NCBI GenBank assembly: GCA_035468355.1
Contig: DATITA010000111.1
Span: forward strand, 1-43,353
Origin: DATKSS01 sp035468355
GTDB taxonomy: Bacteria > Chloroflexota > Dormibacteria > Dormibacterales > Dormibacteraceae
DNA: 43,353 nucleotides
Direction: 5' to 3'
The translations under genes were made by a program, and so were the position numbers. Of the stretch, positions 14,804-20,832 are shown in pieces. Under the pieces are notes generated by a model. That model did no database searches. It was not told where the DNA came from and was given only the letters and a program-made list of their open reading frames with translations. Position 1 is the first letter of the stretch; the number at the start of each line of letters is the position of its first letter.

Positions 14804-16567
14804 ATGGCCGACTACGGCGACCACGAGTCGAGCGACGATCCCCTGCACGTGCTGCGGCACTCCACCGCGCACCTGCTCGCCGCCGCCGTCCTGGAGCTGC
14901 ACCCGGACGCCAAGTACGGAATCGGGCCGCCGGTGCAGGACGGTTTTTACTACGACTTCCAGTTCAGCGAGCCGCTGTCGGAATCGAATCTCGGGGCGAT
15001 CGAATCGCGCATGCGGCGCATCGTCAACGAGGACCGGCCGTTCGTCCATGAGACCCTTTCGCGAGACGAGGCGATCGCCGAGTTCGGGAAGCGCGGCCAG
15101 GACTACAAGCTCGAGCTGATCGCCGACAAGGTCGAGGGCGACGGCGTCAGCGTCTATCGCACGGGCGAGTTTCTCGACCTCTGCCGTGGGCCACACGTGC
15201 GCTCCACCCGCGACCTCAAGGCGTTCAAGCTGCTTCGCGTCGCCGGCGCCTACTGGCGAGGTGATGAGAAGAAGCCACAGCTGACGCGCATCTACGGCAC
15301 GGCGTGGATGACCCCGAAAGAGCTCGAGGACTACCTCAAGTTCTTGAAGGAGGCCGAGAAGCGCGACCACAAGAAGCTCGGCAAGGAGCTAAAGCTGTTC
15401 GCGCTTGACGAACGCGTGGGCGTCGGCCAGGTCATCTGGCTGCCGGACGGAACCACCATCCGCCGCGAGCTCGAGCGCTGGATCGTCGACGAAGAGCTGA
15501 AGCGCGGTTACCGCCACGTCATCACGCCCCACGTCGCGAAGCTCGACTTGTATCGCACCAGCGGACATTGGGACCTGTTCCACGACACGATGTTCCCGCC
15601 GATGCGGTTCGAGGATGGCGAGGAGCTCGAGCTGCGGCCGATGAACTGCCCCCACCACATCCTCGTCTACGGGCACGACCTGCACAGCTATCGCGATCTG
15701 CCGCTGCGTATCGCGGAGCTGGGTCAGAACTACCGGCTCGAGAAGTCAGGCGAGCTGATGGGGATGATCCGGGTCCGCTCGTTCAACCTCAACGACGCTC
15801 ACATCTTCTGCACCCCCGACCAGGTCATCGAAGAGGTTCGCGGGGCCATCGACCTGGCCAACTACTTCATGTCTGTGCTGGGAGTCGAGGACTACTCCTA
15901 CCGCCTGTCCGTGCGCGACAACGTGAAGACCAAGTGGGCCGGCACGGACGAGGAGTGGGAAAGCGCGGAGGCGGCCCTCAAGGAGGCGCTCGAGAGCCTC
16001 AACCTGCCGTACAAGCTGGGAGTGGGGGAGGCGGCGTTCTATGGGCCGAAGATCGACTTCCAGGTGCGCGACGCGTTGCGCCGCGAGTTCACCAACAACA
16101 CGGTGCAGGTCGACTACCAGCTGCCCAAGAAGTTCGACCTCGAATACGTGGCCGAGGATGGATCACGCCAGCGGCCGGTCATGATCCACCGCGGCGCCTT
16201 TGGCGCGTTCGAGCGGATGACCGCATACCTCATTGAGCAGTACGCCGGAGCCTTCCCGACCTGGCTGCACCCGGTCCAGGTCGTGGTAATCCCGATCACG
16301 GACGACCAGCACGCGTACGCCAGGGCTGTGGCCGATCGGCTGAAGTCGCTGCGCCTACGCGTGGAGGTTGACGACCGATCGGAGAAGATGCAGCGAAAAA
16401 TTCGCGACGCGCACGGGCGCAAGGTCCCCTACATGGCGATCGTAGGTGGGCGCGAGGCTGAGAGCGAGCATGTCAACGTCCGCGACCGCTCCAACAACGA
16501 GGTGGACATGTCCCTGGAATCGTTCGCGAGCATGGTCTCGGCCGAGGTCGCGGAGCGCCGCCGGTAA
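14804..16567 (+). CDS. thrS: Threonine-tRNA ligase lacking the N-terminal TGS domain
   Basis: ThrRS of 587 residues. The editing domain starts almost at the N-terminus (LHVLRHSTAHLLAAAV, with the HxxxH-type zinc motif), so the TGS domain of about 60 residues found in the Escherichia coli enzyme is absent. Other features are the catalytic-core segment LRPMNCPHHILVYGH containing the zinc-binding Cys, YRLEKSGELMGMIRVRSFNLNDAHIF (motif 2), MIHRGAFGAFERM (motif 3) and the C-terminal anticodon domain (HPVQVVVIPI). ATG 14804 is preferred over 14777 because of the TATACT box between them. The gene stands alone. Confidence 0.94.
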   Translation: MADYGDHESSDDPLHVLRHSTAHLLAAAVLELHPDAKYGIGPPVQDGFYYDFQFSEPLSESNLGAIESRMRRIVNEDRPFVHETLSRDEAIAEFGKRGQDYKLELIADKVEGDGVSVYRTGEFLDLCRGPHVRSTRDLKAFKLLRVAGAYWRGDEKKPQLTRIYGTAWMTPKELEDYLKFLKEAEKRDHKKLGKELKLFALDERVGVGQVIWLPDGTTIRRELERWIVDEELKRGYRHVITPHVAKLDLYRTSGHWDLFHDTMFPPMRFEDGEELELRPMNCPHHILVYGHDLHSYRDLPLRIAELGQNYRLEKSGELMGMIRVRSFNLNDAHIFCTPDQVIEEVRGAIDLANYFMSVLGVEDYSYRLSVRDNVKTKWAGTDEEWESAEAALKEALESLNLPYKLGVGEAAFYGPKIDFQVRDALRREFTNNTVQVDYQLPKKFDLEYVAEDGSRQRPVMIHRGAFGAFERMTAYLIEQYAGAFPTWLHPVQVVVIPITDDQHAYARAVADRLKSLRLRVEVDDRSEKMQRKIRDAHGRKVPYMAIVGGREAESEHVNVRDRSNNEVDMSLESFASMVSAEVAERRR

Positions 16568-16571
16568 CCGC

Positions 16572-17726
16572 TCAGAGGCCGCCGGGGATGCGGCCTCCGC
16601 AGTCGCCCTGGGCGGCGACCGGGACGACCTGGCCGGTCGTGATATTGCCCACGCTCGGTTGGTGCTGCACGTCGCCACCTGACATCAGGTGGGTGTCGTC
16701 GATCCAGCCGCAGGCCTCGAGGCTGACCGCGACATTGCTGGGGTAAAGGACGGTCGGCGCCGTGTACGACGCGATCGCCACCAGCTTTCCATCGGGTGAC
16801 AGGTAGGCCGGGGTGTAACTCTGAAGCGGAAAGGAGCTGGTGGTGGTCGCCGTCCAAGTCAGCACGTTGCCCTGGGTGCTGGAATCACACACCGCGCCGG
16901 CCGGGGACGGCGCTCCCGCGACCACGCAGGCGGCGCCCCCGATCGTGAAACGGCGCACGGCGGTCGCCGGGTCGATGACGTGCAGCTCCTGGGGGCCGCA
17001 GCAGCCGGGCCCACCGCCCTGCGTGCATGCGGGAACTTTGGCCACCACCAGGTTGTTGACGCCGTGCCAGCCGATCGGCCACAGCGTATAGGCGCCCGAC
17101 TCGCTGAACAGGTCGACGTGGTTGCCCCCGCCGTTCAACTCCTCGACGTACAGCCGCGTCGCGGCTCCGGTGGAGTTGAAATCGTCGACGACCACGGCGA
17201 TGCGCCGGTCGTCAGGGCTGACGGTGAACATGCTTCGCCGCGCGGCGCCGATGGGAACGCTCGTCGCGCGGCCTGTGTCCCCGTTGGGCGAAAGGAACCT
17301 GACCACGCCCTGACCGTCCATGAAGTAGAGGCGGCTGTTGCTTGTGCTGACCGGTGGAGCCACCACACCCGCCGCCGCGTTCGCGCAGGTCACCGCGGCC
17401 GGCGTGCTGGCCTGGGCGCTCGCCACGACCTTGCCGTCGATTCCGATGAGGCTCACCGTGTACGTGGCGCCGTTCTGCTGACCGACCAGCACTCCGTATG
17501 CAGCGGTCACGGCCACGGGTGAGGGTGAGGGTGAGGATGAGGGCGAGGAGGTCGTCGCGGTCGGCGAAGCCGAGGCAGGTGCGCCCGCAGCGCTTGTCGG
17601 GGTCGACGACGCTGGTGTCTGCGGATGCCCGGCGACCGTGGCCGGTGCACCGCAAGCCACTGCCGAGGCGACCAACAGCAGCGCCGCCAGGCGGCAGGGT
17701 GACCGAGGCGCATGCCGCGTTTCCAT
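16572..17726 (-). CDS. Hypothetical lipoprotein with Ser/Thr/Pro linker and beta-propeller-like repeats
   Basis: I do not recognise a specific family. The 384-residue product starts with a charged n-region (METRHAPRSP), a hydrophobic stretch CRLAALLLVASA and a Cys in AVACGAP that could be a lipobox, though position -3 is Ala and not Leu. A low-complexity Ser/Thr/Pro/Ala linker follows (about residues 35-75). The rest has short repeated strands such as FLSPNGDT, TVSPDDRRIAVVVDD and YLSPDGKLVAIAS, typical of TolB/WD40-like propeller blades. Six or more Cys, including GPGCCGPQ, suggest disulfides outside the membrane. It is convergent with thrS and divergent from infC. Confidence 0.7.
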   Translation of the reverse strand: METRHAPRSPCRLAALLLVASAVACGAPATVAGHPQTPASSTPTSAAGAPASASPTATTSSPSSSPSPSPVAVTAAYGVLVGQQNGATYTVSLIGIDGKVVASAQASTPAAVTCANAAAGVVAPPVSTSNSRLYFMDGQGVVRFLSPNGDTGRATSVPIGAARRSMFTVSPDDRRIAVVVDDFNSTGAATRLYVEELNGGGNHVDLFSESGAYTLWPIGWHGVNNLVVAKVPACTQGGGPGCCGPQELHVIDPATAVRRFTIGGAACVVAGAPSPAGAVCDSSTQGNVLTWTATTTSSFPLQSYTPAYLSPDGKLVAIASYTAPTVLYPSNVAVSLEACGWIDDTHLMSGGDVQHQPSVGNITTGQVVPVAAQGDCGGRIPGGL

Positions 17727-17728
17727 CT

Positions 17729-17749
17729 GCAAAGGCAACGTCCCTTTGC
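17729..17749. promoter_or_regulatory. Inverted repeat just upstream of the lipoprotein gene
   Basis: GCAAAGG (17729-17735) and CCTTTGC (17743-17749) form a perfect 7-bp inverted repeat with a 7-nt gap, 2 nt upstream of the lipoprotein ATG on the minus strand. It could be an operator or a translational hairpin. It also lies where the -35 region of the opposite infC promoter would be. Confidence 0.4.
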
Positions 17750-17775
17750 GCGTCGGGTTACGTTTCCGGTACGAT
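17746..17775 (+). promoter_or_regulatory. Possible promoter of the infC-rpmI-rplT leader (TTGCGC / TACGAT)
   Basis: TTGCGC at 17746-17751 and TACGAT at 17770-17775 are separated by 18 nt. Transcription from here would give a leader of about 135 nt containing the intrinsic terminator at 17840-17868 before the infC start. Both boxes are weak matches, so this is tentative. Confidence 0.3.
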
Positions 17776-17839
17776 CCACGATCTAAAGCAGGGGCGCCGT
17801 CCCTCACCCCCAGGGCGCAAGCACGAAGGGGTACCAAGG

Positions 17840-17868
17840 CGGACGGCTGCTGCTGTCCGTTTTGTTTT
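17840..17868 (+). terminator. Intrinsic terminator/attenuator in the infC leader
   Basis: CGGACGGC (17840-17847) pairs with GCTGTCCG (17852-17859, one G-U pair) around a TGCT loop and is followed by TTTTGTTTT (17860-17868). This is the only strong hairpin plus U-tract I found in the window. It sits about 50 nt upstream of infC on the same strand and after no plus-strand gene, so it is more likely an attenuator for infC-rpmI-rplT than the end of an operon. Upstream, GCGCC..CCCT (from 17795) and AGGGCGC (17812-17818) could form a competing helix. Confidence 0.65.
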
Positions 17869-17918
17869 ATCTGAATGGAGGACTAGAGCAACACTGATCT
17901 TGGCCGAGGAAGCGTCTC

Positions 17919-18464
17919 ATCTCGTTTAAAGAGCTAAGGATCAACGATCAGCTCCGCAGCCCCGAAGTGCGGCTGATCGACGACCAGAACAATCAGCTTG
18001 GCGTCCTGTCTCTGGACGCGGCGCTGCGCATTGCAAGCGAGAAAGGGCTCGACCTCGTCGAGGTGGCGCCGCAAGCGCAGCCGCCGGTCTGCCGGTTGAT
18101 TGATTACGGACGCTACAAGTTCGAAACCATCAAGCGCGAGAAGGACCAGCGCCGCAAGCAGAACGTCATCAAGCTCAAGGAGATGAAGCTTCGACCCAAG
18201 GTGGCGGAGCACGATTTCCAGACCAAGTTCAAGGGTTTGCGACAGTTCCTCGAAGCAGGTGAGAAGGTAAAAGTGACGATCATGTTCAGGGGCCGAGAGA
18301 TGGTCCACCAGGAGATCGGGCGCAGGATCCTCGACAGGGTCGCGGATGACGCGCGCCAGTTCGCGGTGGTCGAGCGCCAGCCCCTGCTCGAGGGCAAGAA
18401 CCTCTTCATGATCCTCGCGCCCAGCCGTCAAGCCGCCACGAAGGAGTCACCGACCAGTGCCTAA
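17919..18464 (+). CDS. infC: Translation initiation factor IF-3 (ATC start)
   Basis: IF-3, about 181 residues, checks codon-anticodon pairing at initiation and keeps 30S free. The N-domain reads RINDQLRSPEVRLIDDQNNQLGV and the linker/C-domain has KLKEMKLRPKVAEHDFQTK and VTIMFRGREMVH. No ATG/GTG/TTG lies upstream of the N-domain in frame; GTG 17967 would delete RINDQLRSPE. ATC at 17919, 8 nt after GAGGA within GAGGAAG (17906-17912), gives MSFKELRIND. Use of AUU or AUC by infC is known as the basis of IF-3 autoregulation, so this start is credible. It precedes rpmI with an 8-base overlap. Confidence 0.93.
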   Translation: MSFKELRINDQLRSPEVRLIDDQNNQLGVLSLDAALRIASEKGLDLVEVAPQAQPPVCRLIDYGRYKFETIKREKDQRRKQNVIKLKEMKLRPKVAEHDFQTKFKGLRQFLEAGEKVKVTIMFRGREMVHQEIGRRILDRVADDARQFAVVERQPLLEGKNLFMILAPSRQAATKESPTSA

Positions 18465-18651
18465 GATCAAGACCCGCAAGGGAATCGCCAAGCGCATCCG
18501 CGTGTCCGGCGGCGGAAAGCTGATGCGCGCCGCTTCCTGGAAGAGCCACCTGCTCGAGCACAAGTCGCAAAAGCGCAAGCGCACCTACGAGAACGAGCAG
18601 CCCGTGCACAAGTCGGACCGCAAGGCCGTCCGCCGGGCGCTGGGCATTTAG
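18457..18651 (+). CDS. rpmI: 50S ribosomal protein L35
   Basis: L35, 64 residues, very basic, with the family start MPKIKTRKGIAKRIRVSGGG and SWKSHLLEHKSQKRKR. The GTG start overlaps the infC stop and has AAGGAG 9-10 nt upstream. It belongs to the conserved infC-rpmI-rplT operon and is probably controlled by the leader terminator and by L20. Confidence 0.95.
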   Translation: MPKIKTRKGIAKRIRVSGGGKLMRAASWKSHLLEHKSQKRKRTYENEQPVHKSDRKAVRRALGI

Positions 18652-18657
18652 GCTCAG

Positions 18658-19011
18658 ATGGCAAGGGTCAAGCGAGGCGTCCCGGCTCATCGCCGCCACA
18701 AGGCGATCCTCGATCGAGCCAAGGGTTTTCGCCTTTCCAAAAAGCTCCTGTTCCGCCCGGCCAACGAGGCGGTGCTGCACGCGCTCGCATACGCATTCCG
18801 CGATCGCAGGCGCCGCAAGCGCGAGATGCGCCAGCTCTGGATCGCGCGCATCAACGCCGCGTCCCGCCAGTCGGGGCTGCCTTACAACAAACTCATGCAC
18901 GGCCTTCGCCAGGCAGGAGTGGAGATCGACCGCAAGGTGCTGGCTGACCTGGCCGTGCGCGACAGCGGTTCCTTTGCTCAGCTGGTGGAGGTTGCCAAGA
19001 AAGCCCTCTGA
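18658..19011 (+). CDS. rplT: 50S ribosomal protein L20
   Basis: L20, 117 residues, binds 23S rRNA domain I early in 50S assembly and in several bacteria represses its own operon. The sequence starts MARVKRGVPAHRRHKAILDRAKGF and contains RKREMRQLWIARINAASRQSGLPYNKLMHGL, the globular domain. The ATG is 6 bases after the rpmI stop. Confidence 0.96.
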   Translation: MARVKRGVPAHRRHKAILDRAKGFRLSKKLLFRPANEAVLHALAYAFRDRRRRKREMRQLWIARINAASRQSGLPYNKLMHGLRQAGVEIDRKVLADLAVRDSGSFAQLVEVAKKAL

Positions 19012-19744
19012 CCAGCCGATAAGCAGCCCGGACAACGAGATCGTCCGTCGCCTGACGCGTCTCGCTCGCCGGCGCGAGCCAGGCCTTGCCCTCCTGGAGG
19101 GTCCGCGCGTGCTCGCCGAGGCGCAGGCCGCCCGGCTGGAGATCGAGCTCGTGGTCGTGCGCGAGGGCGACCACTACGAAGGCAGCGCCGCGCAGCTCGT
19201 CACCGTGACGCGCGGAGTCTTCCGCGACCTGACCCAGACCGTGACCCCTCAGGGCGTGATAGCCATTGCGCGGGTCCGGGAGTCCAGCCCGGCCGACGCG
19301 ATCGCGGCCGCTCGCGGGGCACGCTGGCCGTTGGTAGTGCTGGACGGCGTGCAGGACCCAGGCAACGTGGGGGCGATCTGCCGCACGGCGGCCGCCGCCG
19401 GCGCGCCCGCGCTGGCGGTCCTGGAGGGATCGGCCGACCCGTTCGGGGCGAAGGCCGTGCGTGCGTCGGCCGGCAACGTGTTCCGCCTCAAGGTGGCCCA
19501 CGCGACCTGGGCAGACCTCGACGGCCTCGACGGCTACGGGGCCGCGGCCGCCGAAGGCACACCCCTGGCGGAGGCGGCGTTGGAGAATGCGGGCATGATC
19601 GTGCTGGGCAGCGAGGCGCACGGGCTCTCACGCGGCGACCTGAAGCTCGTGACGGTCCACCTCAGTGAGGGCGTGGAGTCGCTCAACGTGGCCGCGGCGG
19701 CCGCGCTGATCCTGTTCGAGGTACGGAGAAGGCTGGCGGCATGA
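18992..19744 (+). CDS. SpoU/TrmH family rRNA 2'-O-methyltransferase
   Basis: A SPOUT-class RNA 2'-O-ribose methyltransferase, about 250 residues. The substrate-binding N-domain starts at ISSPDNEIVRRLTRLARRR (base 19019). The knotted catalytic domain has LDGVQDPGNVGAICRTAAAAG (motif 1), MIVLGSEAHGLS (motif 2) and VESLNVAAAAALILFE (motif 3). The start is unresolved: TTG 18992 inside rplT is used here; TTG 18974 is also possible; an ATA at 19019 would match the family start exactly but has no Shine-Dalgarno. In this position (after rplT, before pheS) the gene usually modifies 23S rRNA. Confidence 0.85.
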   Translation: MPRKPSDQPISSPDNEIVRRLTRLARRREPGLALLEGPRVLAEAQAARLEIELVVVREGDHYEGSAAQLVTVTRGVFRDLTQTVTPQGVIAIARVRESSPADAIAAARGARWPLVVLDGVQDPGNVGAICRTAAAAGAPALAVLEGSADPFGAKAVRASAGNVFRLKVAHATWADLDGLDGYGAAAAEGTPLAEAALENAGMIVLGSEAHGLSRGDLKLVTVHLSEGVESLNVAAAAALILFEVRRRLAA

Positions 19745-20763
19745 GCGATCCTTCCGCGCTCACCAGCCAGGCGCTGGCCGCTATCGCGAAGGCGCAGACG
19801 GCCGACCAGCTGGAGGCGATCTCGGTTGAGTACCTCGGACGTAAAGGCGGTCACATCAGCCGTCTCTTGTCCGGCATTGGACAGCTCGAACCCGTCGAGC
19901 GCGCCGCGCTTGGGCAGGCAGCCAACGACGCCAAGCGCGCCATCGAGACCGCGCTGGCGGCTCGGCGCGAGGAGCTCGAGGCCGCCCGCCTTGCCGACAT
20001 CGCCGAGACCGAGGCGATCGACATCACGTTTCCAGGCCCGCCCCTGGGCCGAGGCCACATCCACGTGCTCACGCAGATGCGCCGCCAGATCGAAACGGTG
20101 CTCGAGAGCCTCGGCTACCAGGTCGAGCAAGGACCAGAAGTCGAGACCGAGTGGTACAACTTCGAGGCCCTCAACATCGCAGCCGGCCACCCGGCCCGCG
20201 AGAACTGGGACTCGTTCTACTTCAGCCCGGAGCTGCTGCTGCGCGCCCACACGTCGCCGGTACAGATCCGCGCGATGCAGCGAATCAAAGAGCCGCCCGT
20301 GTACATCATCACTCCGGGCCGATGCTACCGCCGCGACGCGCCAGAGGCGACGCGGCTGCCCTATTTCAGCCAGGTCGAAGGCCTGGCGGTCGACAAGGGA
20401 CTCACGGTCGGCGACATGAAAGGCACGCTTCTGTTCATGATCCAGTCCCTCTACGGGCGCGAGCGAAAGGTCCGCGTGCGCCCGAGCTACTTCCCATTCA
20501 CGGAGCCGAGCTTCGAGTTCGACGTGTCGTGCGGCATCTGCGCAGGGATGGGCTGCAAGAGCTGTCGCCACAAGGGCTGGCTCGAGGTGGGCGGGTGCGG
20601 CATGGTTCACCCCCAGGTGCTGCGGAACGGCGGCATCGATCCGACGCAGTGGAACGGCTATGCCTGGGGCTTCGGGATCGAGCGGATGGCGATGCTCAAA
20701 CACGACGTCGACGACATCCGGCTGTTCTACGAATCGGACCTGCGCTTCCTGGAGCAGTTTTAG
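19741..20763 (+). CDS. pheS: Phenylalanine-tRNA ligase alpha subunit
   Basis: PheS, 340 residues, is the catalytic subunit of the alpha2-beta2 PheRS. The N-terminal coiled coil (residues 1-85) binds tRNA. The class II core has TPGRCYRRDAPEATRLPYFSQ (motif 2), PSYFPFTEPSFEFDVSC, the Cys cluster CGICAGMGCKSC, WLEVGGCGMVHPQVL and WGFGIERMAML (motif 3). The ATG lies in an ATGA overlap with the methyltransferase stop. pheT follows after a palindrome-containing gap of about 70 nt. Confidence 0.96.
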   Translation: MSDPSALTSQALAAIAKAQTADQLEAISVEYLGRKGGHISRLLSGIGQLEPVERAALGQAANDAKRAIETALAARREELEAARLADIAETEAIDITFPGPPLGRGHIHVLTQMRRQIETVLESLGYQVEQGPEVETEWYNFEALNIAAGHPARENWDSFYFSPELLLRAHTSPVQIRAMQRIKEPPVYIITPGRCYRRDAPEATRLPYFSQVEGLAVDKGLTVGDMKGTLLFMIQSLYGRERKVRVRPSYFPFTEPSFEFDVSCGICAGMGCKSCRHKGWLEVGGCGMVHPQVLRNGGIDPTQWNGYAWGFGIERMAMLKHDVDDIRLFYESDLRFLEQF

Positions 20764-20828
20764 ATGGTCACGTCTTCTCCCCACCATGTGGGGAGGCGGC
20801 GCGCAGCGCCGGAAGGGAGCCCCATCTA
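20764..20828. repeat. Palindromic intergenic element between pheS and pheT
   Basis: It contains two perfect hairpins in a row: CTCCCCAC-CAT-GTGGGGAG (20777-20795, 8-bp stem) and CGGCGC-GCA-GCGCCG (20797-20811, 6-bp stem). TAGATGG (20761-20767, including the pheS stop) and CCATCTA (20822-20828) form outer arms. The layout resembles the element at 14714-14762. It sits inside the pheST operon, where it could stabilise or process mRNA. No U-tract follows, so it is not an intrinsic terminator. Confidence 0.65.
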
Positions 20829-20832
20829 GCCG

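Noticed and set aside
19019..19021. A sixth non-canonical start (ATA) for the SpoU-family methyltransferase
   Set aside because: It matches where the family begins, but there is no Shine-Dalgarno and TTG 18992 or 18974 are usable, so it was not counted with the five supported cases.
20777..20811. The pheS-pheT hairpins as an intrinsic terminator
   Set aside because: No U-tract follows either stem and pheT must be expressed with pheS; the element is better described as a palindromic repeat.
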